The position numbers and the translations under genes are program-made. Positions 25,416-33,757 of a stretch of DNA of 64,000 nt are shown piece after piece (the stretch's first letter is position 1; each line of letters opens with the position of its first letter). The notes beneath the pieces are model-generated. The model was not told the origin of the DNA. It made no database searches and saw nothing but the letters and a program-made list of their open reading frames with translations. This stretch comes from Ferruginibacter sp. (GTDB lineage: Bacteria > Bacteroidota > Bacteroidia > Chitinophagales > Chitinophagaceae), in contig JAOQAK010000061.1 of NCBI GenBank assembly GCA_025963635.1, positions 217,318-281,317 of the forward strand. Reading direction: 5' to 3'.

Positions 25416-28400
25416 ATGTCAGAATTAGCAACGAATACACCAAGATTGATGGCAGCGGCCAAGGAATTCAATATAGGTAAGGATACCTTGATAGAGTTTC
25501 TTGAGTCAAAAGGTTTTAATAATGATGACCTGAAGCCAACGGCTAAGCTTACGGAACAGATGTACCGTGTGCTGCAAACCGAGTTTCAGCAGGATAAAGC
25601 AGCAAAGCAAAAAGCAGAACAAATCGATTTGCCGAAAGGCGCAGGATCCACCGAGCCAAAAAGAAAAAGAGATGAAGAGGATCTGTCTTTTAAGAAAAAG
25701 GAATATACGCATGCAGCTCCACCACCACCACCACCACCAGCACCGGCTCCGGTAATTGAAAAACCGGTAGAAGTTAAGCATGAAGAATCTAAGCCTGTAG
25801 AATCCTGGCCGGCGGAAACCGTGCCCGTAACTGAAAAGCAGGAAGCCGTTAAAACAATACCCGAGGCGCCGGCCGAGGAAAAGAAAACTGAACAAAAACC
25901 TGCACCCGAACAAGCTGTTGCAGAGTCAAAAACAACTGAAGTACCGGCGGTAGAAATTACGAAAATTGAGGCCCCCGAATTGGAAGGGCCTAAAGTGCTG
26001 AGCAAAATTGACCTTGATTCGATTGATTCTTCCACCCGGCCAAAAAAATCAACAAAAAAACCGGATGAAAGACCGGCGGTTACTCCTCAGCAGGAGGTAA
26101 AACCAATTGAAGAAAAACCTATTCCCAAAATCGAAGAAAAACCGGTGGTACTAGAAGTTAAGGCGGAAGAAATAAGAGCAGATATACCTGCACAGATAGA
26201 AAATATTAAAGCCGATAGGCTGGAGGGGCCGAAAATTTTGGGCAAAATCCAGCTGCCCGTTGACAATGATACCAGGCCTAAGCGTGATAATGACGATAAG
26301 AGAAAACGCAAACGTATTCCCATTGAAAGAAAGGGCGGTGCACCCGGTCCTGGGCAAGGTCAGCAAGGGCCACCCAATCGTGGACCTCAAGGGCAGGGAC
26401 AACCCATACAAGGACAGGTTAATCGCGGACCACAAGGTCAGGGTACCGGTTATGGCGGGCAACGACCTCCAATGGGCGGAAGCGATCGTAATCGTCCGAA
26501 TACAGGAGTAGGCGCACCGGGTGCCAACAGGCCAGCAGGTGCCGGTGGACCAGGGCAAGGCGGTGGACGTTTCAATAACAATAGAAATGCGGCTCCGCCT
26601 CCTCGCAGGGAAGACCGCGAGATAGATGCAAAAGAAATACAGGATAAGATAAAAGAAACCCAGGCCAAATTATCAGGCGGTGGCGGAAGAGGTAAAAGCC
26701 TTAAAGCCAAGTACCGCAAGGCTAAAAGGGATGAACTTGCCGAACAAAGAGGATCCGAAGGGGATCAGGGCAATAAGCTCCAGGTTACTGAATATATTTC
26801 GGTTAGTGAGCTTGCAGGTTTAATGGAAGTTAGCTTTGCCGATGTGATCAGCAAGTGTATGAACCTCGGCATCATGGTATCTATCAACCAGCGTTTGGAA
26901 GCTGATGTGATTGAATTGGTAGCAAGTGAGTTTAATTATGAAGTTGAATTTATCGGTGTGGAAGATGCCGCAGAGCTTGAGGAAGATGACGCAGATGATA
27001 ATGAAGAAGATCAAAAACCAAGAGCGCCCATCGTTACCATTATGGGGCATGTGGATCATGGAAAAACATCATTGCTGGATTATATCCGCAATACAAATGT
27101 AATTGCGGGTGAAGCAGGTGGAATTACGCAGCATATCGGTGCTTATGAAGTGAAGTTGAAAGATGGCCGGGCCATTACCTTCCTGGATACACCGGGCCAT
27201 GAAGCCTTTACGGCTATGCGTGCCCGTGGTGCGAAAGTTACCGACATTGCGGTGATCGTAGTAGCTGCTGATGATGCAGTGATGCCTCAAACCCGTGAAG
27301 CCATTTCGCATGCGCAGGCAGCGAATGTGCCGATGATATTTGCAATTAATAAAATTGACCGGGACGGCGCCAATCCTGAAAAGATAAAGGAACAACTGGC
27401 TTCGATGAATATATTGGTGGAAAGCTGGGGTGGTAAATACCAGAGCCAGGAAATCAGTGCCAAGCAGGGACTTAACATCGACCTGCTGATGGAAAAAATT
27501 CTGCTGGAAGCTGATATTCTTGAATTAAAAGCCAATCCTGCCAAGGTTGCTAATGGAACCGTAATTGAAGCTTCACTGGATAAGGGCCGTGGCTATGTCG
27601 CCACCATCCTGGTACAGAACGGAACCCTCAAGCTGGGTGATATGATCGTATCCGGCCAAAACTTTGGTAAGGTGAAAGCCATGTACAATGAGCGCAACCA
27701 GCGAAGTGAAACTGCACCTCCTTCAACACCCGTATTGATATTGGGACTAAACGGCGCACCACAGGCCGGTGAAACTTTTAAAGTGTACGCCGATGAAAGT
27801 GAAGCCCGCGAAAAAGCTTATCAACGTGGACAGATTTTGAGAGAGCAGGGTATGCGTGCTAAAAAACATATCACGCTGGATGAAATCGGTCGTAGGTTGG
27901 CCTTAGGCAACTTTAAGGAACTGAATGTTATTATAAAGGGTGATGTGGATGGTTCTGTTGAAGCGTTGAGCGATTCATTACAGAAATTAAGCACCGAAGA
28001 AATTGTGGTGAAAGTGATCCATAAAGCAGTTGGTGCAATTACAGAAAGTGATGTTACATTGGCGAATGCATCTGATGCAATTATTATCGGATTTAATGTT
28101 CGCCCGTCTATACAGGCAGCGCGCCTTGCGGAGGCAGAATCCATACAGATCAAGCTGTACTCTATCATCTACAACGCCATTGAAGAAATCAGGAGTGCGA
28201 TGGAAGGTATGCTTGAACCCGGTGTTGAAGAGAAGATACTGGCTAATGTGGAAATTAAGGAAATGTACAAATTTGATAAGGCCACGGTTGCAGGTTGTAT
28301 CGTTTTGGAAGGTAAAATTGCCAGGAACAACCGCATACGTTTGGTGAGAGATGGCATTGTAATATTTACCGGCGAACTCGGTAGCCTGAAACGTTATAAA

Positions 28401-28523
28401 GATGATGTGAAGGAAGTAACCAATAATATGGAGTGCGGATTGACGATCAAAAACTACTCAAACATCCAGGTTGGCGATATCGTGGAAGCTTTTGAAGAAG
28501 TAGAAGTTAAACGTACATTGTAA
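25416..28523 (+). CDS. infB: Translation initiation factor IF-2
   Basis: The 1035-aa GTPase escorts initiator tRNA to the 30S subunit. It begins with an IF2_N-like helical unit (residues 8-55, [24 protein letters not shown]), then a long low-complexity linker rich in Pro, Glu and Lys (60-300) and Gly/Gln/Pro (310-400) that includes a run of eight Pro. The second IF2_N unit is near 460-515. The G domain starts at GHVDHGKT (G544), with [20 protein letters not shown] and NKID, followed by domain II, III and the C-terminal initiator-tRNA-binding domain. The long linker accounts for its size above the enterobacterial form, as is usual in Bacteroidota. Last gene of the rimP operon. Confidence 0.97.
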   Translation: MSELATNTPRLMAAAKEFNIGKDTLIEFLESKGFNNDDLKPTAKLTEQMYRVLQTEFQQDKAAKQKAEQIDLPKGAGSTEPKRKRDEEDLSFKKKEYTHAAPPPPPPPAPAPVIEKPVEVKHEESKPVESWPAETVPVTEKQEAVKTIPEAPAEEKKTEQKPAPEQAVAESKTTEVPAVEITKIEAPELEGPKVLSKIDLDSIDSSTRPKKSTKKPDERPAVTPQQEVKPIEEKPIPKIEEKPVVLEVKAEEIRADIPAQIENIKADRLEGPKILGKIQLPVDNDTRPKRDNDDKRKRKRIPIERKGGAPGPGQGQQGPPNRGPQGQGQPIQGQVNRGPQGQGTGYGGQRPPMGGSDRNRPNTGVGAPGANRPAGAGGPGQGGGRFNNNRNAAPPPRREDREIDAKEIQDKIKETQAKLSGGGGRGKSLKAKYRKAKRDELAEQRGSEGDQGNKLQVTEYISVSELAGLMEVSFADVISKCMNLGIMVSINQRLEADVIELVASEFNYEVEFIGVEDAAELEEDDADDNEEDQKPRAPIVTIMGHVDHGKTSLLDYIRNTNVIAGEAGGITQHIGAYEVKLKDGRAITFLDTPGHEAFTAMRARGAKVTDIAVIVVAADDAVMPQTREAISHAQAANVPMIFAINKIDRDGANPEKIKEQLASMNILVESWGGKYQSQEISAKQGLNIDLLMEKILLEADILELKANPAKVANGTVIEASLDKGRGYVATILVQNGTLKLGDMIVSGQNFGKVKAMYNERNQRSETAPPSTPVLILGLNGAPQAGETFKVYADESEAREKAYQRGQILREQGMRAKKHITLDEIGRRLALGNFKELNVIIKGDVDGSVEALSDSLQKLSTEEIVVKVIHKAVGAITESDVTLANASDAIIIGFNVRPSIQAARLAEAESIQIKLYSIIYNAIEEIRSAMEGMLEPGVEEKILANVEIKEMYKFDKATVAGCIVLEGKIARNNRIRLVRDGIVIFTGELGSLKRYKDDVKEVTNNMECGLTIKNYSNIQVGDIVEAFEEVEVKRTL

Positions 28524-28855
28524 AGTGTCGGAGGGCTGATTGAATGATGTCTGATTTGCGGCTTAAAGCGGTTCATCCCGATTGAGCAAAGATCCACAGC
28601 GGTATGCGGTACAAGGGAGTGACACAAGGATGCTGCTATAAAAAACAAATGCTGGTGCAATAATCATTTACGGGGAATGGACATTTATTTTTCGATTCAG
28701 TTTTGCCAGGAGAAAGGCGGCTCTAATCTTTTGTTAAACATAACTATTAAAGGGCTATTGATGAAATAGCTCTTTATTTTTGATAACCCTGCCCATGCAT
28801 TTATACTGCAGCTAAGATTTTGGAAGACATTGTAAACCTCGTTTATTTTAATACT
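28524..28855. other. Intergenic region between infB and the PPIase gene
   Basis: 330 bp without a supported gene. It contains the terminator hairpin at 28749-28775 and an overlapping TATTTTTG (-7-like) box at 28775-28782, which may start the downstream gene. Confidence 0.5.
28749..28782 (+). terminator. Terminator hairpin after the infB operon with overlapping -7 box
   Basis: AAAGGGCTATT (28749-28759) pairs with AATAGCTCTTT (28765-28775), 11 bp with one G-T wobble and loop GATGA, running into ATTTTTG. The sequence TATTTTTG (28775-28782) also fits TAnnTTTG, so terminator and next promoter appear fused; a matching TTTG at -33 was not found. Confidence 0.6.
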
Positions 28856-30235
28856 ATGAATAGAAAGAAATTTTCGTTATTGCTTCTTGCAAATTGCCTG
28901 GTGGTAATAGCGGCCTTTGCCCAACCCAAAAAAATGGTGGCAGATAAGATCATTGCTGTGGTGGGCGATAAAATTGTTTTGAAAAGCGATATTGAAAACA
29001 GCATCCAGGATATGGAGCGCCAGGGAATGGAAATTCCGGCAAATGCAAGATGCCTTACACTGGAACAAGCCATGGGAATTAAAGCCCTCGTGTTGCAGGC
29101 AGAAAAAGATTCATTGCCCGTTACAGAAGAAGAAGTTGCTGCGGACATCGATAACCAGATCCGTTATTTCATCGGGGCATATGGGTCTAAAGACAAACTG
29201 GAGGAAATTTCAGGCAAAACAGTTTACCAGTTAAAAGAAGATTTTAAAGAAGGTTTCAGAGATCGAAAACTTGCTGCAGCCATGCGCAACAAAATTGTGG
29301 AAGGCATTAGGATCACTCCTAAGGAAGTAAATATCTATTTCGACAAGTTGCCCAAGGATAGTTTGGCCTATTACGAAAGCGAATTGGAAATCGGCCAGGT
29401 TGTAAGATATCCAAAGGCAAGCCGTGATGCGGAAGAATATTGCATTAACCAGCTCAATGATTTTAAAACTCAACTCGAAAGCGGCAGAAAGGATATGAAA
29501 ACCTTAGCGGCATTGTATTCAGATGATCCGGGAAGTAAGGAAAAGGCGGGTGAATATGAAATAAATCGCAATGAGAAGCAATGGGACCCGGTATTTATTG
29601 CTAAAGCTTTCTCTTTAAAAGAGGGACAAATTTCAGCCCCTTTTAAAACAAAATTTGGTTATCATATCATTCAAATGATCAGCCGTGCCGGTGATGATGC
29701 AACAATCCGGCACATATTGAAGATCCCGCAGGTGACTAAAACTGAGTTGACTGAAGGAATGGAAAAGCTGGATTCGGTACGGTCAAAATTAATCGCGGGC
29801 ACGATGCAGTTTGGAGAAGCCGTGAGCAAGTATAGTGATGATGAGGCGAGTAAATTTACCGGGGGCAGAAAAACAAACGCCGAAGGAAGCACCAGTATTA
29901 CCATTGACCAGTTGGACAAGGATATGGTGGTAATGATGAAGGATTTGAAAGTAGGACAGTTTTCGCAGCCCACAGAATTCACAGATGAAAAAGGAAAGAA
30001 AGGTGTGAGAATCGTTTACCTGATGAGCAGAACGGAACCACATCGTGAAAATATCAGGGATGATTACAACAAAATAGCACAGCGCGCTTTGGAACAAAAG
30101 AAGAGTGAAGCTTTGGAAAAATGGTTTAGCCAAAAAATATCAGGGTATTATATAAGTGTAGATAGTGATTATAACAATTGTGAAGAGATGAAAAAGTGGT
30201 CAATGTCGGCTAATGCGACCGCAGCCGTGAAATAA
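28856..30235 (+). CDS. SurA-like periplasmic peptidyl-prolyl isomerase/chaperone
   Basis: Starting at the ATG at 28856 (MNRKKFSLLLL; the frame opens 36 bp earlier) this is a 459-aa exported protein with a signal peptide cut after FAQ. A SurA-type N-terminal helical domain follows (DKIIAVVGDKIVLKSDIENSI, about 20-150), then two parvulin (PpiC) domains: about 170-265 (KAGEYEIN, AFSLKEGQISAPFKTKFGYHIIQMI) and about 270-380 (IRHILKIPQVT, DLKVGQFSQPTEF). SurA assists folding and delivery of outer membrane proteins to the BAM complex, which matters here given several large beta-barrels and surface proteins. Monocistronic by the terminators on either side. Confidence 0.9.
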   Translation: MNRKKFSLLLLANCLVVIAAFAQPKKMVADKIIAVVGDKIVLKSDIENSIQDMERQGMEIPANARCLTLEQAMGIKALVLQAEKDSLPVTEEEVAADIDNQIRYFIGAYGSKDKLEEISGKTVYQLKEDFKEGFRDRKLAAAMRNKIVEGIRITPKEVNIYFDKLPKDSLAYYESELEIGQVVRYPKASRDAEEYCINQLNDFKTQLESGRKDMKTLAALYSDDPGSKEKAGEYEINRNEKQWDPVFIAKAFSLKEGQISAPFKTKFGYHIIQMISRAGDDATIRHILKIPQVTKTELTEGMEKLDSVRSKLIAGTMQFGEAVSKYSDDEASKFTGGRKTNAEGSTSITIDQLDKDMVVMMKDLKVGQFSQPTEFTDEKGKKGVRIVYLMSRTEPHRENIRDDYNKIAQRALEQKKSEALEKWFSQKISGYYISVDSDYNNCEEMKKWSMSANATAAVK

Positions 30236-30258
30236 ATGTAAATACGATCAAATAATTA

Positions 30259-30288
30259 AAAGCGTTCCGATAACTACCGGAACGCTTT
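30259..30288 (+). terminator. Terminator after the SurA-like gene
   Basis: AAAGCGTTCCG (30259-30269) pairs with CGGAACGCTTT (30278-30288) as a perfect 11-bp stem with an 8-nt loop. It is followed by ACTTTTGC, and TACTTTTG (30288-30295) again fits a -7 promoter box, possibly for hflX. The loop ends in ACTAC and the stem shares the GTTCC/GGAAC core with the rimP leader hairpin. Confidence 0.65.
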
Positions 30289-30437
30289 ACTTTTGCACCA
30301 TACTCGCCTGGATCAAGATTTGTATGATTGTTGTAATTTAAATGATTTTCGACGCAGGTCACTGGCATAGAATGTACACCAATCACATTGATCAATCATT
30401 ACTCAGGCTTTTTACAATTAACAATAATTAGAAAATT

Positions 30438-31628
30438 TTGATAGATAAAAAACAACTTAAACAGGAACAGAAAACAGTTTTGGTAGGAGTAGTAACTTCC
30501 GACCAGTCGGAACAACAGTTAAATGAATACCTGGATGAACTGGCTTTCCTGTCAGAAACAGCAGGTGTCACTGCCGTAAAGAGATTCATTCAAAAACTTC
30601 CTCACCCCGATAGCAGAACTTTTGTTGGAAAGGGAAAACTGGAGGAAATAAAAAATTATGTGAGCCTCCACAGTGATGTAGAACTGGTAATATTTGATGA
30701 TGAATTAACCGGTTCCCAAATTCAAAATATTGAAAAGGAACTGGGAGTAAAAACAATTGACCGGAGTGACCTGATCCTGGACATCTTTGCCAGTCGTGCG
30801 AAAACGGCCCAGGCCAAAACGCAGGTTGAACTTGCACAATACCAGTATCTTCTACCAAGATTGAAAGGAATGTGGAAGCATCTTGAGAGACAGGGAGGAG
30901 GTGTAGGTACAAGGGGACCGGGTGAAACTGAAATAGAAACTGACCGCCGTATCGTAAAAGATAAAATTACCTTATTACGCAAGCGGCTGGTCGATATCGA
31001 CAGGCAGTCGTTTACACAGCGGCAGGAACGAGGAGAGTTTATAAGGGTTTCGCTCGTAGGCTATACCAATGTGGGCAAATCAACCATTATGAACCTGCTT
31101 AGTAAAAGTGATGTATTTGCAGAAAACAAATTATTTGCAACCCTTGATACTACCACAAGAAAAGTGGTTTTTGAGCAAACGCCTTTTCTGTTAAGTGATA
31201 CAGTGGGATTCATCCGCAAGTTGCCGCATCACCTCGTTGAAAGTTTTAAAAGCACGCTCGATGAGGTAAGGGAAGCTGATATCTTGCTGCATGTTGTCGA
31301 TATTTCGCACCCCCAGTATGAAGAACAATTGGCCGTGGTAAATAAGACCCTCGCGGAATTGGGGGCTGCAGAAAAACCAACCGTTACCATTTTTAATAAG
31401 ATGGATAAATACGAAGCGGAAGCTTTTGATCAGTGGCTGGAACCGGAAGTGAAGAAAGAAATATTGATTGATCTGAAACAGCGCTGGCAAAATGAAACAA
31501 AAGATAACTGTGTATTTGTATCGGCGACTGAAAAAACCAATATCGAAATATTGCGCCAAACGATTCTGAACAAGGTGAGGGATATGTACCAGGTAAGATA
31601 TCCTTACAGGGCCGAGTTTTTTTATTAA
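30438..31628 (+). CDS. hflX: GTPase HflX
   Basis: The 396-aa protein has the HflX N-terminal domain (residues 1-185, including TFVGKGKLEEIKNYV, VIFDDELTGSQIQNIE and the conserved glycine-rich GGGVGTRGPGETEIETDRR) and a G domain from about 200: P-loop GYTNVGKST, switch I FATLDTTTR, DTVGFI, NKMD and SATEK. HflX binds the 50S subunit and splits stalled or stress-inactivated ribosomes. The only suitable start is a TTG at 30438 (reads LIDKKQLKQ); there is no in-frame ATG before conserved sequence. The Rieske gene follows almost immediately. Confidence 0.95.
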   Translation: MIDKKQLKQEQKTVLVGVVTSDQSEQQLNEYLDELAFLSETAGVTAVKRFIQKLPHPDSRTFVGKGKLEEIKNYVSLHSDVELVIFDDELTGSQIQNIEKELGVKTIDRSDLILDIFASRAKTAQAKTQVELAQYQYLLPRLKGMWKHLERQGGGVGTRGPGETEIETDRRIVKDKITLLRKRLVDIDRQSFTQRQERGEFIRVSLVGYTNVGKSTIMNLLSKSDVFAENKLFATLDTTTRKVVFEQTPFLLSDTVGFIRKLPHHLVESFKSTLDEVREADILLHVVDISHPQYEEQLAVVNKTLAELGAAEKPTVTIFNKMDKYEAEAFDQWLEPEVKKEILIDLKQRWQNETKDNCVFVSATEKTNIEILRQTILNKVRDMYQVRYPYRAEFFY

Positions 31629-31668
31629 GATGTCGCATCGTTTAAAGGAGCACAAGGAAGCGGTAATG

Positions 31669-32019
31669 AGTGAGAAAACATATACCTGGCACAAAATTGC
31701 GGAGAGTATTGAGGAAATTGGTTTTTCATCAAACGCAATGATACCAATAGAAGTTGCAGGTAAAACCATCTGCGTTGCCCGGCAAGATGATCAGCTGTTT
31801 GCCTGTACTTCCAAATGCCCGCATGCAGGCGGAATGCTGGCCGAAGGCTATATTGATGCACTCGGCAACATCGTTTGCCCACTGCATCGCTACAAATTCA
31901 GTCTTGAAAATGGTCGTAATATCAGTGGTGAAGGCTATTTTTTAAAGACATTTCCTGTTGAAATAAGAAAAGAAGGTGTATTTGTAGGTTTTGAAGAAAA
32001 TAAGCTGTTTAATTGGTAG
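31669..32019 (+). CDS. Rieske [2Fe-2S] ferredoxin-like protein
   Basis: The ATG at 31669 (MSEKTYTWHKI) is preferred because GGAAG precedes it; an ATG at 31630, one base after the hflX stop, would add 13 charged residues. The 116-aa product has the Rieske cluster ligands CPHAGG and CPLHRYKF at the normal spacing, in a single small soluble domain without a transmembrane anchor. Such NirD/ferredoxin-type Rieske proteins donate electrons to oxygenases or nitrite reductases, but no partner enzyme is nearby. Probably co-transcribed with hflX. Confidence 0.85.
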   Translation, partial: SEKTYTWHKIAESIEEIGFSSNAMIPIEVAGKTICVARQDDQLFACTSKCPHAGGMLAEGYIDALGNIVCPLHRYKFSLENGRNISGEGYFLKTFPVEIRKEGVFVGFEENKLFNW

Positions 32020-32036
32020 AAAAGCTCATTTTATTT

Positions 32037-32066
32037 TTTGTTAAAAACTAAAATGCCTTATTTTTG
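32037..32066 (+). promoter_or_regulatory. Promoter of tRNA-Asn
   Basis: TTTG (32037-32040), 18 bp, TATTTTTG (32059-32066) fits the Bacteroidota consensus. The tRNA begins 24 bp after the -7 box. Confidence 0.65.
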
Positions 32067-32089
32067 CCACCCACTTAAAAAAGGAACAC

Positions 32090-32163
32090 TCCTCCTTAGC
32101 TCAGTTGGTTAGAGCATCTGACTGTTAATCAGAGGGTCCCCCGTTCAAGTCGGGGAGGGGGAG
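32090..32163 (+). tRNA. tRNA-Asn (GTT)
   Basis: A complete 74-nt cloverleaf: acceptor TCCTCCT pairs with AGGGGGA (one T-G wobble), D arm GCTCAGTTGGTTAGAGC, anticodon stem TCTGA/TCAGA around CTGTTAA (anticodon GTT), T arm CCCCG-TTCAAGT-CGGGG, and discriminator G as is usual for tRNA-Asn. CCA is not encoded. A promoter lies upstream and a perfect terminator 8 nt downstream, so it is transcribed alone. Confidence 0.97.
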
Positions 32164-32170
32164 CTTGATA

Positions 32171-32200
32171 GAAAAGCCTGCTGGAATCAGCAGGCTTTTC
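32171..32200 (+). terminator. Terminator of tRNA-Asn
   Basis: A perfect 13-bp stem (GAAAAGCCTGCTG, 32171-32183, with CAGCAGGCTTTTC, 32188-32200) and GAAT loop. Because both flanks are A/T-rich it can also terminate the convergent gene at 32232. Confidence 0.9.
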
Positions 32201-32231
32201 TAATTACCCTCTCCGAGATCTATAATTTACA

Positions 32232-32603
32232 TCATAATGTTTTCAATTGTTTAAGATTCACATCTAATAAATGAAATGTGATTATCCTTTCCGGAAAAAA
32301 TTTTTGTAACCCGGATTCTGCATTTTTAAAATATTCTTCTGTTTCAGGTGATACACCGGGGCCACCGATTATATAACCTATTTGCAGAGGGTCACCTGCT
32401 TTGTTGGATAATATCTGGATATCACTTTGGCTCGTTTCAGTAAAATAACCATATCCCTGAAAAAAGCCACCAACATGTGCAGCGTCTAATTTTGAAACGC
32501 CATCCCCTTTATAATACACGGTATGATTTTTATCCAGTTTAAAGGGAGTACCTGTTTTACCATCCGTGGAAATGACTGACATTAATGATTTAAAAAAGCC
32601 CAT
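32232..32603 (-). CDS. Hypothetical soluble protein, last gene of the two-component unit
   Basis: A 123-aa protein with no signal peptide or membrane segment and no family I recognise. It contains alternating strand-like segments (HTVYYKGDG, GGFFQGYGYFTE, DIQILSNKAGDPLQIGYIIGG) and a C-terminal helix (ETEEYFKNAESGLQKFF). It ends between tRNA-Asn's terminator and the next gene, and lies 56 bp downstream of the small secreted protein on the same strand, suggesting it is the fourth gene of a kinase-regulator operon. Function unknown. Confidence 0.65.
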   Translation of the reverse strand: MGFFKSLMSVISTDGKTGTPFKLDKNHTVYYKGDGVSKLDAAHVGGFFQGYGYFTETSQSDIQILSNKAGDPLQIGYIIGGPGVSPETEEYFKNAESGLQKFFPERIITFHLLDVNLKQLKTL

Positions 32604-32659
32604 ACTTTAATTTTTGAAGTGAGAATTAAATTAACATGAATCGCTTCCTTATGTTTAAC

Positions 32660-33034
32660 TTATTTATCGGGATAAACAACGCCTGTGTTCATAACCTTCC
32701 AATCACCAAATTGATCTTTAAAGACCCATGCTGTCATTATCCGGCGAACGTGTTGAGTTTCGTTACTATAAAATTTATTTTGAGTGAAATCAATTTTTGC
32801 ATTGGTTACTAATCCACCTTTGGGAACCCCCTCAAATTGATGTTTTGAATTTGCCTTTTCTGACGTTCCCAGCTTTATACTATTTATAGTAACAGTATTT
32901 TTTTCACGATTTGCGGATTGCGCATTTTCCCAGGTTGATTTAAGACCATTAGTAATATCTTTTGCTGTGGGCTTTTGAGCCTGTGTGCTGCAGAAAAAGG
33001 ATATCGTAATAAATAAAAAAATCAGTGTTCTCAT
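32660..33034 (-). CDS. Small secreted protein of unknown function
   Basis: The 124-aa precursor has a signal peptide (MRTLIFLFITISFFCSTQAQ) and a mature part of about 104 residues with strand-rich sequence (VTINSIKLGTSEKA, GLVTNAKIDFTQNKFY, VRRIMTAWVFKDQFGDWKVMNTGVVYP). The ending resembles the conserved C-terminus of NTF2-like/DUF-type folds, but this is not firm. It should be periplasmic. It follows the response regulator by 27 bp and could be an accessory or reporter of the periplasmic TPR sensor encoded upstream. Confidence 0.7.
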   Translation of the reverse strand: MRTLIFLFITISFFCSTQAQKPTAKDITNGLKSTWENAQSANREKNTVTINSIKLGTSEKANSKHQFEGVPKGGLVTNAKIDFTQNKFYSNETQHVRRIMTAWVFKDQFGDWKVMNTGVVYPDK

Positions 33035-33061
33035 TTTAATTAATTTTTAGTTTAGTATTAA

Positions 33062-33718
33062 TTACAGCCAGCTATTTTTATAAGCAAGTTTTATGGCCTG
33101 GGCTTTTGATGTAACATGTAATTTTTGATAAATATTTGATATGTGTGTTCGTACAGTAGCAGGACTGATAAATAATTTTTCGGCTATTTGTTTATACTCT
33201 AATCCTTCTACAAGATGTTGCAACACTCCATATTCACGTGTGCTTAATCCGCTTGAAACTGAGTTAGAAGCTTCGGGTAAACCTGTTTTAAGCAACCCTA
33301 ATGTTTTACGTGCAATAGCAGGCGACATTGGCACTGCATCATAATTCATCACATGCAAAATGGCATCATGCAAATTAACTGCGTCATCATCTTTAAGTAA
33401 ATATCCATTGGCCCCGGCTTTTATTGCTTCAAAAATTTTTTCATTATTATCAAACACTGTAAGAACTATGAATTTCATTTTAGGAAAGAGCATTGAAGCA
33501 ACAGCTATCGTTTGTATCCCATCCATTTCAGGCATTTCAATATCCATGAGCACAATTTCGGGAAGGTCTTCCTCACCCAGTTCCTTAATGCTCTCAAGAA
33601 AGACCTCACCATTACAAGCCTCCAGTATGATATTCATTTCAGCTGAAGCCCTTAATTTATCCTTAATTGCCTTGCGAACGATTAATTTATCATCTACTAT
33701 TGCGATTTTTACTGGCAT
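33062..33718 (-). CDS. NarL/FixJ-type response regulator (LuxR HTH)
   Basis: The 218-aa protein has a receiver domain (1-120; D9/D10, phospho-acceptor D59 in VLMDIEMPEMDG, switch Thr in VLTVFD, Lys in LLKDDD) and a C-terminal LuxR-type DNA-binding domain (about 150-215; LSTREYGVLQHLVEGLEYKQIAEKLFISPATVRTHISNIYQKLHV). Regulators of this class bind short inverted repeats as dimers. The gene lies 39 bp downstream of its kinase. A perfect 20-bp palindrome between the kinase and the divergent protease operon is an attractive target. Confidence 0.93.
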   Translation of the reverse strand: MPVKIAIVDDKLIVRKAIKDKLRASAEMNIILEACNGEVFLESIKELGEEDLPEIVLMDIEMPEMDGIQTIAVASMLFPKMKFIVLTVFDNNEKIFEAIKAGANGYLLKDDDAVNLHDAILHVMNYDAVPMSPAIARKTLGLLKTGLPEASNSVSSGLSTREYGVLQHLVEGLEYKQIAEKLFISPATVRTHISNIYQKLHVTSKAQAIKLAYKNSWL

Positions 33719-33757
33719 TATTTTGTGTACAAAGCTGAATGTGAAAAAAAGAAATAC

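Noticed and set aside
24580..25443. 287-codon open frame on the minus strand opposite nusA
   Set aside because: Low-complexity Ser/Phe-rich product, fully inside nusA and its flank, typical antisense shadow of an acidic Lys/Glu-rich coding region.
25718..25741. CCA triplet repeat considered as a microsatellite
   Set aside because: It is in frame and encodes the Pro run of the IF-2 linker.
25506..26719. Several minus-strand frames opposite the infB linker
   Set aside because: Products are Gly/Phe/Trp- or Ser/Pro-rich mirror images of the Pro/Glu/Lys linker of IF-2; no start context or family features.
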